Shown: positions 37,527 through 48,984 of the stretch, piece after piece | Numbering within the stretch: the stretch's first letter is position 1 | How the letters are laid out: every line of letters starts with the position of its first letter | NCBI RefSeq assembly: GCF_000820145.1 | Contig: NZ_CDBW01000006.1 | Location: 186,001 to 250,000 of the forward strand | DNA length: 64,000 nt | Direction of reading: 5' to 3' | Source of the DNA: Aeromonas sobria | GTDB taxonomy: Bacteria; Pseudomonadota; Gammaproteobacteria; Enterobacterales; Aeromonadaceae | The notes under the pieces: model-generated | The model's database searches: none | Told to the model about the DNA's origin: nothing | The model's input: only the letters and a program-made list of their open reading frames with translations | Translations under genes and position numbers: made by a program

Positions 37527-38131
37527 ACAACACCCTGATCCAGTGGTACGAGCGGGCGGTGGCCCAGTGCAAGCGGCTCGATTTTCTGGCCCTGCTGGCC
37601 ATTCGCCTCTATCTCATTCCGGTCATCTATGTGGGGGCCCACTCCAAGGTGATGGGCTTTGCCGGCACGGTCGCCTGGTTTGGTGCCCCGGTCTCGGAAG
37701 GGGGGCTCAACCTGCCGTTCCCGACCCTGCTCGCCTTTCTGGCGGCGGGCACCGAGGTGCTGGGCTGCATCTGCATCGCCCTTGGCCTCTTTACCCGTAT
37801 CATGGCCATTCCCACCATCTTCCTGATGAGCGTGGCGAGCGCCATGGTGCACTGGAAGCACGGCTGGGACGCCATCGCCACCGGCAGCATGGAGGCCACA
37901 GTGCGCCTCAACGGCTTTATCGAGTGGCTGGCGGCCAACTTCCCCGGTCGCTACAACTACATCACCGAGCTGGGGGACCCCGTGATGCTCAACAACGGGA
38001 TGGAGTTTGCCGCCACCTACTTCGTGATGTTGCTGGTGCTGCTGGTTTACGGCGGGGGTCGCTACGTCAGCCTCGACTACTGGCTCAAGCGGGCGGTGAA
38101 CAAGGGGGAAGTGGTTTCTCGCACGGCATAA
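37523..38131 (+). CDS. hvfX: HvfX-type DoxX-family membrane protein
   Basis: 202 residues, four predicted membrane helices (LLAIRLYLIPVIYVG, FPTLLAFLAAGTEVLG, MAIPTIFLMSVASAMVHW and YFVMLLVLLVYGGG). DoxX proteins are common partners of MNIO peptide operons and may supply electrons or help at the membrane; the exact task is not known. AAGGAG precedes the start. It is the last gene of the operon; a strong terminator follows after 32 bases. Confidence 0.9.
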   Translation: MNNTLIQWYERAVAQCKRLDFLALLAIRLYLIPVIYVGAHSKVMGFAGTVAWFGAPVSEGGLNLPFPTLLAFLAAGTEVLGCICIALGLFTRIMAIPTIFLMSVASAMVHWKHGWDAIATGSMEATVRLNGFIEWLAANFPGRYNYITELGDPVMLNNGMEFAATYFVMLLVLLVYGGGRYVSLDYWLKRAVNKGEVVSRTA

Positions 38132-38163
38132 CAACCAACAACAATAACAGCGCGTGAAAAGAG

Positions 38164-38189
38164 ACGAGCGGCATAAGCCGCTCGTTTTT
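38164..38189 (+). terminator. Intrinsic terminator of the hvf operon
   Basis: Perfect 9-bp stem acgagcggc / gccgctcgt, 4-base loop, run of five T. Ends the cydABX-hvf plus-strand block and faces the convergent MFS gene. Confidence 0.92.
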
Positions 38190-38230
38190 ATGTGATGAAG
38201 GGAGAGGGCAAAGCTGCCTGCTAGCGCAGC

Positions 38231-39409
38231 TTATGCCTGACAGGCGGCGAGCCGGACGGCTTCGCGGCGCTCGCTGACATGGGTCAGCCCGTAGGCCAGC
38301 AGCACGATAAGGGCGCCGATCCAGGGAGTGTGCATCAGGCCAAGGTGTTCCACCACCAGACCACCGACGATCGACCCCAACGCAATGCCGACGTTGAAGG
38401 CGGCGATATTGAGGCCCGATGCCACATCCACCGCCTTGGGGGTGTGCAGTTCGGCCTGTTGCACCACCAGCACTTGCAGGCCCGGCACGTTGCCGAAGGC
38501 AAAGGCGCCCCATACCAGCACGGTGAGCACGGCCAGCACCGGATGGGGGGCGGTGAAGGTGAGGGCCAGCAGCACCAGCGCCAGACCGCCAAACAGCAGC
38601 TTGAGGGCGGGCAGGGGGCCCAGACGGTCGGCCAGCTTGCCACCCCAGATATTGCCGATGGCGACCGATACCCCGTACACCAGCAGAATGAGGCTCACCG
38701 CCCCGGCACTAAAGCCGCTCACCTGCTGCAGGATGGGGGCGAGGAAGGTGAACGCCGTGAAGGCGCCGCCGTAACCCAGCGCCGTCTTGGCGTAGACCAG
38801 CAGCAGCGGCTTGTTGGTCAGCACCGAGAGTTGCTCGCGGATGGTCGAGGCCGCCCCCTTGGGCAGGTTGCTTGGGATCAGCAGCAGGCTACCCACCATG
38901 GCGACCAGGCCGAGCAGGCTCACTACCAGAAAGGTTTCACGCCAGCCAAACACCTGACCAATCCAGGTGCCGAGTGGCACGCCGGTTACCAGCGCCACTG
39001 TGAGGCCGCTGAACATGATGGCGATGGCGCTGGCCGCCTTCTCTTTGGCCACCAAGCCAGTGGCGATGGTGCTGCCCACCGAGAAGAAGACCCCGTGGGC
39101 CAGACCGGTCAGCACCCGAGCAACGATCAGGCTCTCATAGCCAGGGGCCTGCCAGGCCAGCAGGTTACCGGCGGTAAAGAGCGCCATCAGCCCTACCAGC
39201 AGCCACTTGCGCGGCACCTTGCCGGTGAGCGCCGTGAGCACGGGGGCGCCGATGGCTACGCCAAGGGCATAGAGGCTGACCAACAGGCCTGCCGAGGGAA
39301 GCGAGACATTGAGCTGCTGGGCTATGGTGGGGATGAGCCCCACAATCACAAATTCGGTGGTGCCGATCGCAAAGGCACTTAAGGTGAGGGCAAATAACGC
39401 CAGTGGCAT
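38231..39409 (-). CDS. MFS drug/sugar efflux transporter (AraJ/YdhP-like)
   Basis: 392 residues, twelve membrane helices. The N-terminal ALTLSAFAIGTTEFVIVGLI and LLVSLYALGVAIGAPVL blocks mark the DHA1 subgroup with AraJ and YdhP. AAGGAG lies 5 bases before the ATG at 39409; an upstream in-frame ATG gives an unlikely extension. Substrate unknown. Convergent with hvfX and divergent from the HAD phosphatase gene. Confidence 0.85.
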   Translation of the reverse strand: MPLALFALTLSAFAIGTTEFVIVGLIPTIAQQLNVSLPSAGLLVSLYALGVAIGAPVLTALTGKVPRKWLLVGLMALFTAGNLLAWQAPGYESLIVARVLTGLAHGVFFSVGSTIATGLVAKEKAASAIAIMFSGLTVALVTGVPLGTWIGQVFGWRETFLVVSLLGLVAMVGSLLLIPSNLPKGAASTIREQLSVLTNKPLLLVYAKTALGYGGAFTAFTFLAPILQQVSGFSAGAVSLILLVYGVSVAIGNIWGGKLADRLGPLPALKLLFGGLALVLLALTFTAPHPVLAVLTVLVWGAFAFGNVPGLQVLVVQQAELHTPKAVDVASGLNIAAFNVGIALGSIVGGLVVEHLGLMHTPWIGALIVLLAYGLTHVSERREAVRLAACQA

Positions 39410-39713
39410 AACAACTCCTTGGATAGGGACTCCCGACGGGAGAATGGCGCCAGTATGCGGGGGCAGTTTGTTGGCAAAAATGACGGTAACAGCAAATGAC
39501 TTTTGATAAATAAGCATCAATGGCGGTGCGCTGCAGGGGTTTTCGTTACCCTCTGTGCGACCGCTAGTCAGTGATCGCCATCCCAGAGTGGAGTAGCAGT
39601 GAACCCTTTTGGAACTCGCTTAAGCTCCAGTACAAGATGGCCCGCATAGGATTACCTTTGATGACCCCTCTTGTACCGGTCGTGTCACGGCCGTCTCTTG
39701 TTTGACAGGTAAC
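39410..39713. other. Divergent region between the MFS and HAD genes, with structured leader
   Basis: About 300 bases. Near the HAD gene the words gtacaaga (39630-39637) and tcttgtac (39669-39676) form an 8-bp inverted repeat with 31 bases between, followed at once by a hairpin ggtcg-tgtca-cggcc (39679-39693). Together they could fold as a leader on the HAD transcript. I do not recognise a known riboswitch. No gene is seen. Confidence 0.4.
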
Positions 39714-40724
39714 ATGATGAAATTAAACCGACTCTCCTCTCTTTTACTGTTGTGCGGTGCCTTTGCGGTACAGGCTGGTCAGAGCGATCCCCTGTCTGCC
39801 TGGAATGACACGGCGGCCAAACAGGCGATCACCCGCTGGGTGACCAATGCCACCGATCAGCAGCAGGCCACGTTTATTCCCCAAGAGAAGCGCCATGTGG
39901 TGTTTGACAATGACGGCACCCTCTGGCCGGAAGCGCCCATGACCTATCAGCTGCAGTTTGCGATGGACGAGATCAAGCGCCTGGCGCCGGAACATCCGGA
40001 GTGGAAGGCCGATCCCATCGTCGCGGCAGTGCTGAACAACGACCTCAAGGCCGTGGCCAAATCGGGAGAGAAGGGGCTCGCCAAGCTGGTCGCCCTGACT
40101 CACAGCGGCATGACCACCACCGAGTTTGCCGAGCGAGTCAGCCGCTGGATCAACAGCAGCAAGGATCCCCGCTTTGGCTGCCATTACGATCAGCTCGGTT
40201 ATCTGCCGATGAAGCAGCTGCTGAACTACTTGCGGGACAATGGCTTCCAGACCTGGATTGTCTCCGGCGGCGGCGTCGACTTTATGCGGGTGATGTCCGA
40301 GCAGATGTATGGCATCCCGCCCCAGCAGGTGATTGGCTCCTTCACCCTCGGCGAATTTGCCTTGACTGGGCAGGGCAGCGAGATCCGCAAGACCATGAAC
40401 GGCGCCTTTTTTGATGACGGCAAGGCGAAACCGGCGGCCATCCACCTCTTTATGGGACAGCGCCCGGTCGGCGCTTTTGGCAACAGCGATGGCGACGTGC
40501 CCATGCTGCAATACACCTCAACCAACCCGGATTACCACACCTTTGGCCTGCTGGTGCACCACACCGATGCCAAGCGCGAATATGCCTACGACAACCATCC
40601 GCCAGCCAGCGGCAAGCTGATCGACGGGCTGGCGCAGGCAAAAGCGCGGGGCTGGGTGGTGGTCGATATGAAATCAGACTGGAATCAGGTGTTCGATCCC
40701 GCCCTCTGCCAGAACGCGCTCTGA
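39714..40724 (+). CDS. Periplasmic HAD-superfamily phosphatase
   Basis: 336 residues. A signal peptide (LNRLSSLLLLCGAFAVQAG) directs export. The HAD catalytic motif is VVFDNDGTLWPEAP, the second motif is TWIVSGGGVDF and the last acidic motif is AFGNSDGDVPM. It most resembles secreted HAD-like phosphoserine-phosphatase-type hydrolases found in proteobacteria; the substrate is not known. ATG at 39714 or 39717; ACAGG is upstream. It is a single gene ending at a strong hairpin. Confidence 0.85.
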   Translation: MMKLNRLSSLLLLCGAFAVQAGQSDPLSAWNDTAAKQAITRWVTNATDQQQATFIPQEKRHVVFDNDGTLWPEAPMTYQLQFAMDEIKRLAPEHPEWKADPIVAAVLNNDLKAVAKSGEKGLAKLVALTHSGMTTTEFAERVSRWINSSKDPRFGCHYDQLGYLPMKQLLNYLRDNGFQTWIVSGGGVDFMRVMSEQMYGIPPQQVIGSFTLGEFALTGQGSEIRKTMNGAFFDDGKAKPAAIHLFMGQRPVGAFGNSDGDVPMLQYTSTNPDYHTFGLLVHHTDAKREYAYDNHPPASGKLIDGLAQAKARGWVVVDMKSDWNQVFDPALCQNAL

Positions 40725-40800
40725 TTGCGGGGCTACGTTTGGCCTTAACCGGCCGGATAAACGTGAAGTAGGGCAAGAAGAGTGTGAGGCAAGAAAAGAG

Positions 40801-40831
40801 ACAGGGAGAGCATGATGCTCTCCCTGTTTTA
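40801..40831. terminator. Bidirectional terminator between the HAD and monooxygenase genes
   Basis: Perfect 12-bp stem acagggagagca / tgctctccctgt, 3-base loop, T run on the plus side and A-rich bases on the minus side. Confidence 0.9.
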
Positions 40832-40847
40832 TGTGAGGCAGGGTTAT

Positions 40848-41144
40848 CTAGAGCGCCAACGGCTGATAGCGGCGAATGGTGCTGTTGGCAAACCAGGGCT
40901 CGGCCTTGGCGACAAATTCGGTAAAGTGAGGCTGGCCCTGATGGGCGGTGAGGGCCGCTTCACTCTCCCATACCTCGTAGAGCATCCAGCTGTGAGGATT
41001 GTCCAAGTCCTGATGCAGCTGATAGCGCTGGCAGCCCGCTTCTTGCAGGGTGGCCGCGATCAGCGGCTCAAGGGCGGCGCGAAACTGGGTGGCGAATTCG
41101 GGTTTGGCTTCAAGCTGGGCAATCACAATCACGGGTGGTGACAT
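40848..41144 (-). CDS. ABM-domain monooxygenase-like protein (YgiN type)
   Basis: 98 residues, one ferredoxin-like antibiotic-biosynthesis-monooxygenase domain: PVIVIAQLEAKPEFATQF, YQLHQDLDNPHSWMLYEVWE and HFTEFVAKAEPWFAN. Small homodimeric proteins of this kind oxidise quinols or degrade heme; the substrate here is unknown. AGGAGG lies 6 bases before the start. Confidence 0.85.
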   Translation of the reverse strand: MSPPVIVIAQLEAKPEFATQFRAALEPLIAATLQEAGCQRYQLHQDLDNPHSWMLYEVWESEAALTAHQGQPHFTEFVAKAEPWFANSTIRRYQPLAL

Positions 41145-41254
41145 CTGAACCTCCTTGGCAAAAACGAAGGGTCAGTATGCCTGCCGTGACTTGCTGGAAA
41201 TAGGGCGATTGGTGCAACAGTGAATTGATAGGGATGCAACAATGAGAGTTATTT

Positions 41255-41893
41255 TTAAAAGCCGTGTTTTTCGTCAACGACATTGACTGTGTAAGACATT
41301 ATTTTTGATGCCACATCAAAAATATCTTTAGCTGTGATTTCATTTTCCTCCGCAATCAAAAATATTTCAGAAGCATCATCTTCTCGTCCTGAGCCTGGAT
41401 CAGGATAGCGGCCAGCCCAATATACAAAATGTGTTATCCCTCGTAAGATAGCCTTATCTTTATTTGTTAAGTCAGGTACAAGCTCGGCTAAGACATGCAA
41501 GCGATGATGTCTGTTTTTCTTTTCAATTTCTTTATAACCATCAGTCCCATGTTTGATAACCATCATGGCTTTAAGAGCTACTTCCAGACTATAACCGACT
41601 AGCATCAGACCTATGGCACAAAATTGGCTATCACATATACCCCTAAAATGAATAGGCATGTTTTCAAACTTAGGCTCCGACTTGATTATGGTAACTGCAG
41701 CTTGAGTCAATGCTTCTGCTTGTGATATCCATAAAATTGGATTTTTCAATATTTCGTATGTGGGGGGAGTGTATGGGTCAAAGTCTGAATTAGTGACTAT
41801 TGACTCAATCATACGCCATTGAAGAAATCCCTGAGCGCTATAGCTTAATGGGTCTCTGTTGAACTTATCTCTGTCTGCTTCTAATCCAAACAT
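41255..41893 (-). CDS. AT-rich orphan, HEPN-like protein
   Basis: 212 residues. GC is far lower than in any neighbour, and codons such as ata, aat and tta are frequent, so it was probably acquired. The middle part has the helical layout of HEPN-type proteins: SLEVALKAMMVIKHG, then HHRLHVLAELVPDL, then ILRGITHFVYWAGRYP. I do not see a sure Rx4-6H nuclease motif, so it may be a non-catalytic member. No partner such as a nucleotidyltransferase gene lies next to it. A defence or toxin role is a guess. Confidence 0.6.
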   Translation of the reverse strand: MFGLEADRDKFNRDPLSYSAQGFLQWRMIESIVTNSDFDPYTPPTYEILKNPILWISQAEALTQAAVTIIKSEPKFENMPIHFRGICDSQFCAIGLMLVGYSLEVALKAMMVIKHGTDGYKEIEKKNRHHRLHVLAELVPDLTNKDKAILRGITHFVYWAGRYPDPGSGREDDASEIFLIAEENEITAKDIFDVASKIMSYTVNVVDEKHGF

Positions 41894-41937
41894 AATTAAA
41901 TCCCTTTAGTTATTTAAATAAATGAAAATATATGCCA

Positions 41938-42294
41938 TCAGTTTTTGTCAGACCAAACTGCAAATTCATTGCCACTGGGCTCGATAAAGTGGAAACGGCG
42001 GCCACCGGGAAAATCGAAAAGAGGGCGGTTGATGGTGCCACCGTGTTGGCTCACCTTGGCTTGAGTCGCTTCAATATCCGCGCTGTAGAACACCAGCAGG
42101 GCACCGCCCTGAGCTGTCAGGTTGCACTGATCCGCACGATAGAATCCGCCATCCAGCCCCTCATCGGCAAAGGCGCAGTAGTCGGGGCCGTAATCGACAA
42201 ATTGCCAGCCAAATACGGCCTGAAAGAAGGCTTTAGTCGCGGTAAGATCCCGCGCTGCAAACTCCACATAGTTCAGTTTTTCATGGGCGTTCAT
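41938..42294 (-). CDS. VOC family protein (second in window)
   Basis: 118 residues, start at 42294 with GGGAG/GAGAAG upstream. A single VOC unit: NYVEFAARDLTATKAFFQAV, FGWQFVDYGPDYCAF, and FIEPSGNEFAVW. This resembles the glyoxalase-like proteins of the YdcJ/PhnB-neighbour type with no settled substrate. Its first codons overlap the end of the DUF6404 gene by 14 bases, so the two are likely co-translated. Confidence 0.88.
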   Translation of the reverse strand: MNAHEKLNYVEFAARDLTATKAFFQAVFGWQFVDYGPDYCAFADEGLDGGFYRADQCNLTAQGGALLVFYSADIEATQAKVSQHGGTINRPLFDFPGGRRFHFIEPSGNEFAVWSDKN

Positions 42295-42676
42295 ACCGTT
42301 CTTCTCCCTCATCAGCATCGGTGGGCTCAGCAAGTTGTTCCCACGGGGTCAGTTTAAGCTGCTTGCGCCGCAGCCAGAGCCAAGATGCCATGGACAGGCC
42401 GAATAATCCCGCAAACAGGGCTGTTTGGCGCAGGGCAAATAGCGGATCTATCCCCATGGGTTGCCAACTAAAAAACCACATCACCATGCCCCAGACAAGA
42501 CCAATACCGACGCCGAATATCAGAACGTTGGTTAGCCAGCCCTCATAGTGAGGCGGTTTGACGGGATAACCGAACCTGCATACCAGCCTGCACAGCGGTG
42601 GATTGTAGTTGGCATGCCATACCCCTTTGCTCGCCAGCTCCTGATGGGCTGCGGCCAGCCGCTCTTCAAATGTCAT
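42281..42676 (-). CDS. DUF6404 family membrane protein
   Basis: 131 residues. A soluble N-terminus (MTFEERLAAAHQELASKGVW, then NPPLCRLVCRFGYPVKPPHY) is followed by two membrane helices (LIFGVGIGLVWGMVMWFFSW and TALFAGLFGLSMASWLWL) and a charged tail. The same layout is seen in DUF6404 proteins of Vibrio and Aeromonas. Function unknown. First gene of a two-gene unit with the VOC gene. Confidence 0.75.
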   Translation of the reverse strand: MTFEERLAAAHQELASKGVWHANYNPPLCRLVCRFGYPVKPPHYEGWLTNVLIFGVGIGLVWGMVMWFFSWQPMGIDPLFALRQTALFAGLFGLSMASWLWLRRKQLKLTPWEQLAEPTDADEGEERYERP

Positions 42677-42870
42677 GGTGTTCGTCCTTGTGATTCCCTA
42701 GTGCCATACGATGCCGTTTTGGCAGCATTGTACTGGCAAACCGTGAGTGCGGTGTGGGCTCGCGGTCACGTTATGTTTCTGTGGAAAATAAAAGGTGGCG
42801 CCATAGCGCACTTGCCAATCCACAGCAGCTGCGCCTATAAAGGCCCATTACTCTTGTCCGGATAACAGCA

Positions 42871-43773
42871 ATGAAGACCCATTCTGATGAACTGACCCTG
42901 TTTGTGGCGGTGGTGGAGGCGGGCAGTTTTCGCCAAGCGGCGGAGAACCTCGGCATGGATAACTCGGTGGTGAGCCGTGGCATCAAGCGGCTGGAGGAGA
43001 AGCTCTCCACCATGCTGCTCAATCGCACTACCCGCCGGGTCAGCTTGACCGAGGAGGGGAGCTGGTTCTATCAGCGGGCGGTAAAGATCCTGACCGAGAT
43101 GAGCGAGGCGGAGGGGCATCTGCTGATGCGCCGGGAGCAGCCAGAGGGGATCTTGCGGGTCGATGCGGCCACCCCCTTTATCCTGCACCGGCTGGTGCCG
43201 ATCATTGGCGAGTTTCGCCGCCGCTACCCCGCCATCGAGCTGCAACTGCACAGCTCGGAGGGTTTTATCAATCTGATGGAGCGGCGGGTGGACATGGCCA
43301 TCCGCATTGGCGAGCTGACCGACTCCTCCCTGCGCGCGCTGCCGTTGGGCCGTTCGCGGTTGCGGCTGCTGGCTTCTCCCGCTTATTTGAGCGAGCGCGG
43401 CACCCCGCGCCAACCGGCGGATCTGCTGAGTGGCCACGAGCTGCTCGGCTTTTTGCATCCCGATCACCTCAACCACTGGCCGCTGCTCAGTGCCGAGCAG
43501 GGGGATCGCTTTGCCATCACCCCCAGCCTGCGCGCCAGCAGCGGCGAAACCTTGCGCCAGCTGGCGCTGGCGGGGCAGGGGATCGTCTGTCTGTCGGACT
43601 TTATGACCGGGCCGGATCGGGCGAGCGGGGCGCTGGTGGAGGTGCTGGCCCGCAGCAACAGCGGCGCCTCACGGCCCATCAATGCGGTCTTCTACTCCGA
43701 TGCCCAGCGGGATATCCGGCTGCGGGTCTGGCTCGATTTTCTCAAAGAGCAGCTGGGCAGCCATACCCTGTAG
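42871..43773 (+). CDS. LysR-family regulator (CrgA/YafC branch)
   Basis: 300 residues. Winged helix (LFVAVVEAGSFRQAAENLGM, NSVVSRGIKRLEEKLSTMLL, NRTTRRVSLTEEG) and effector domain with VDMAIRIGELTDSSLRALPLG, the phrase typical of the CrgA-like branch. Target is unknown. It is divergent from the DUF6404-VOC pair with about 195 bases between, so that pair is one candidate target. Confidence 0.88.
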   Translation: MKTHSDELTLFVAVVEAGSFRQAAENLGMDNSVVSRGIKRLEEKLSTMLLNRTTRRVSLTEEGSWFYQRAVKILTEMSEAEGHLLMRREQPEGILRVDAATPFILHRLVPIIGEFRRRYPAIELQLHSSEGFINLMERRVDMAIRIGELTDSSLRALPLGRSRLRLLASPAYLSERGTPRQPADLLSGHELLGFLHPDHLNHWPLLSAEQGDRFAITPSLRASSGETLRQLALAGQGIVCLSDFMTGPDRASGALVEVLARSNSGASRPINAVFYSDAQRDIRLRVWLDFLKEQLGSHTL

Positions 43774-43884
43774 CGCAGGTTGGTTTGTGCGGTTTGTTTG
43801 AGCGGTTCGTCGCTGCGGTTTGCTAATTGAAGAACAAGTCGCTCATTCGCCGTAGCCAATCAGCATCAGCCAAGCGGCGGATAA

Positions 43885-43911
43885 ACAGACGGCCGACTTG
43901 AGGGTCGGCCG
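43885..43911 (-). terminator. Terminator of the small membrane-protein gene
   Basis: Perfect 8-bp stem cggccgac / gtcggccg with 6-base loop; on the minus strand it is followed by tctgttta. Below the stop of the 77-residue gene. Confidence 0.65.
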
Positions 43912-43944
43912 CCGGTTCGGGAAGGTATGCAAGATTAGGCGGAT

Positions 43945-44178
43945 TTAGCGTGGCAGTTTGCCCCAGACCCGGCTGAGCAGGGCGCCGCCGATCACCGGCG
44001 GAATGGCCAGCAGCAGGGTCCACTGCCAGGAGAGGCCGCCTACTGTGGCCGCCAGTACGATGCTGATGAGGACCACCAGTTGGGCCACCATCATCAGGAA
44101 GGTGCCTTCGCGGGGGGTCAGTGTCTCTTTTTGAGTTGCGATGTGGGCTACGGGCGCTTGAGTGGTGGTCGGTTTCAT
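43945..44178 (-). CDS. Small membrane protein of unknown function
   Basis: 77 residues. A polar N-terminus (about 25 residues) is followed by two close membrane helices (FLMMVAQLVVLISIVLAATV and WTLLLAIPPVIGGALLS). Flanked by terminators on both sides and by a start preceded by agagggat, so it looks like a real single gene. No family is recognised. Confidence 0.6.
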   Translation of the reverse strand: MKPTTTQAPVAHIATQKETLTPREGTFLMMVAQLVVLISIVLAATVGGLSWQWTLLLAIPPVIGGALLSRVWGKLPR

Positions 44179-44304
44179 GGCGATATCCCTCTGTTGAGTC
44201 TGATATCACTAAGCAATGGCTGTTCCACATTTTTTCACGTTAATTATCAAGGGCTTGCTCTCTTTTTCGTCATTCCCGTTTTGAGAGCGCAGGCAAAATG
44301 ATTT

Positions 44305-44335
44305 GCAAAATGAAAACGCCACCGGAAGGTGGCGT
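44305..44335 (-). terminator. Terminator of the dCache-type chemoreceptor gene
   Basis: Perfect 8-bp stem acgccacc / ggtggcgt with a 4-base loop; on the minus strand a T-rich run (ttttcatttt) follows. Confidence 0.88.
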
Positions 44336-44370
44336 GTTGGTTATTGAGAGGGAGAGGGGAAGAGTCGGGC

Positions 44371-46347
44371 CTAGCCAATCCGGTATTGGCGGATCTGCTC
44401 GTCGATGGCCTTGGCCAGTTCGAACAGTTCGCGACTGGCGACATTGCTCTCCTCGGCGTGTTCCCGCTGGTGTTCGGCCACCATGGCCAGCTCATCCAGC
44501 GCCGTTCTGGCTTGCCCCATCTGCTGATTCTGAGATTGCGCCAGCGCGCTGATCCCGTTGATCTCTAAGGCGGTCTGATTGATCTGGCTGGTGGCATCAA
44601 CCAGCACCTCTCTGGCCTGATTCATCCGGTTGTATCCCTCTTCGCTCAGGGTGCGTGAATCTGCCATCGAGCTGCTGGCCTGCCGGGTTCCCTCCTGCAG
44701 CCGCAAGATAAGATCCTGCACATCCTTGGTGGCGGTCTGGGTGCGTACCGCCAGCTGACGCACCTCGTCGGCGACGACCGCAAAGCCGCGTCCCATCTCC
44801 CCCGCCCGGGCCGCCTCTATGGCCGCATTGAGGGCCAGCAGGTTGGTCTGGTTCGAGACATCGCGGATGAGATTCATGATCTGGGTGATGTTGTTGCTGT
44901 CCTTGACCACCTCTTCGAGCAGAGTAGAGGAGCTGCCGATGCTGCTGCGCAAGGAGTCGAGCTGAACGGCACTCTGGGTCACATCCTGTTCGATGCTGAG
45001 CATATGGTCGGCGATGCGCCGGGTCACCTCGTTGACCCCTTCAGAACGGCTGGCGATCTGCTCTGCATTGCTGCCGATGGTGGTGACCACATTGGTCAGC
45101 TCCTGAATGCTCTGGGCCTGCTGGCACGCTTCCCCCGCCAGTGCCTGCGCCTGATGGAGGGATTGCGAGGATTGGGCCGAGAGGGCGCTACCCGACTGCT
45201 GAAAGCGGGAGAAGCTCTGGTTCAGGCTCTGGATCAGCCGGTTGAAGCTCTGGGCCATCAGCCCCAGTTCCGACTCGTCGGAGAAGTCGAGGCGGGTCGC
45301 CAGATCCCGATCGGCGGTGATGTGGTGCATGCCATCCGCGGCTTGCCGGATGGGGCGACTGATGGAGTGGGCCAGCCAGGCAGACGCCAGCATCGCCAGT
45401 CCACCAATAGCCAGCGATACCATGATAATGAGCTTGCGGGAGGCGAGCAGCCCCTCTTCCAGCTCGGCGCCATTTATCTCGCCGATCAGCAGCCGGTTGA
45501 GGGTGGGGATGTAACGCACCGCGATGAGGTAGGTTTGCCCCTCCAGCGTCAGTGCTTGCACGGCCACTTGATCCCGGGCGTTGGGGGTGAGCCGTTTGAC
45601 GGTATCGAGGAAGGATTGCTGGTGGTGGGCGGCCCCTTCCTGCTCTTGCTCGGGGTGGATTTCGATCTTGCCGTCCATATCCGCCAGATAGACTTGCCCG
45701 CTCTTGCCAATCCGGTAGCTGCTGATGAGCTTGCTCAGGGCGCTCATGTCGATGGAGGTGCCCGCCACCGCCAGGGTCTTGCCCTCGTGGGTGACGGCGG
45801 TGTTGATATAGAGGGAGGCACGCTTGTCAAAATCGGAGATGTCGAGGTTCAGCTCATAGGGTTTGCTGCGTTTGAGAAAGCCGTAAAACCACTCATCTTT
45901 CGGGTCTGATCCGTTCAGCGCTTTCTGGGCGGTGGGGCCGCCGCTGAAGTTGAGCAGGGTATTGGTCTGGCGAGGAGCGATAAAGACGTTGCCGCCGATC
46001 CGCCGCTGCAGATCCTGAAAGTAGCGCTCCATCTCGGGCCACTGCGCTTCGGGCATCCCTTGGGCCAGCCAGTCGATGACGAAGCTGTTGCTGGCCAGCG
46101 CCTGCGCCTCGGTCAGGTGCTGGATCAGCTGGGCGGTCAGCTGGTTGGCAATCCGATCCACACTGCTTGGCAGCTCATAACGCTCCACCCGCTGCTGGGC
46201 TTGCGTGTGGGAGATCTGCTCGAGGATCAAGGTGATGCAGCTGATGGCGATGACCATCAGAATGGCTACGCCGGAGAGGATCCGTGTGCGGATCCCGAGC
46301 CCCGACCAGAGTGAGTGCAGTGTAAAACGGTGTATCGCCCTCTCCAT
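44371..46347 (-). CDS. Methyl-accepting chemotaxis protein with periplasmic Cache domain
   Basis: 658 residues. First membrane helix about 23-44 ([19 protein letters not shown]), then a large periplasmic double-Cache-type domain ([57 protein letters not shown]), second helix near 312-335, HAMP, and the signalling hairpin ([35 protein letters not shown]). Cache receptors bind amino acids, organic acids or amines; the ligand cannot be read. AGGAGAGG precedes the start. Single gene. Confidence 0.92.
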   Translation of the reverse strand: MERAIHRFTLHSLWSGLGIRTRILSGVAILMVIAISCITLILEQISHTQAQQRVERYELPSSVDRIANQLTAQLIQHLTEAQALASNSFVIDWLAQGMPEAQWPEMERYFQDLQRRIGGNVFIAPRQTNTLLNFSGGPTAQKALNGSDPKDEWFYGFLKRSKPYELNLDISDFDKRASLYINTAVTHEGKTLAVAGTSIDMSALSKLISSYRIGKSGQVYLADMDGKIEIHPEQEQEGAAHHQQSFLDTVKRLTPNARDQVAVQALTLEGQTYLIAVRYIPTLNRLLIGEINGAELEEGLLASRKLIIMVSLAIGGLAMLASAWLAHSISRPIRQAADGMHHITADRDLATRLDFSDESELGLMAQSFNRLIQSLNQSFSRFQQSGSALSAQSSQSLHQAQALAGEACQQAQSIQELTNVVTTIGSNAEQIASRSEGVNEVTRRIADHMLSIEQDVTQSAVQLDSLRSSIGSSSTLLEEVVKDSNNITQIMNLIRDVSNQTNLLALNAAIEAARAGEMGRGFAVVADEVRQLAVRTQTATKDVQDLILRLQEGTRQASSSMADSRTLSEEGYNRMNQAREVLVDATSQINQTALEINGISALAQSQNQQMGQARTALDELAMVAEHQREHAEESNVASRELFELAKAIDEQIRQYRIG

Positions 46348-46508
46348 ATCCCTCTCCTGTCATAAATTAGGTCGCATATGCGACCCAGAAGATGATTATA
46401 GATAGATAAGTCAATTGTGTTGCGCTGGGGGTTGGTAACTGGTCGCAGCCGCAACATGTGGCGGTATCAACACGAGGGAAGGGGAGTGACAACATCCAGG
46501 GCGCAGGC

Positions 46509-46540
46509 AAAAAGAGAGGCCGACATTGCGGTCGGCCTCA
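46509..46540 (-). terminator. Terminator of glpFK
   Basis: Perfect 9-bp stem gaggccgac / gtcggcctc with 6-base loop; on the minus strand tctttttg follows. Lies 37 bases below glpK. Confidence 0.9.
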
Positions 46541-46576
46541 TTAGTTATGTATGTCAAAGGGGAGTCGGTTGCCCGA

Positions 46577-48984
<2,408 letters not shown>

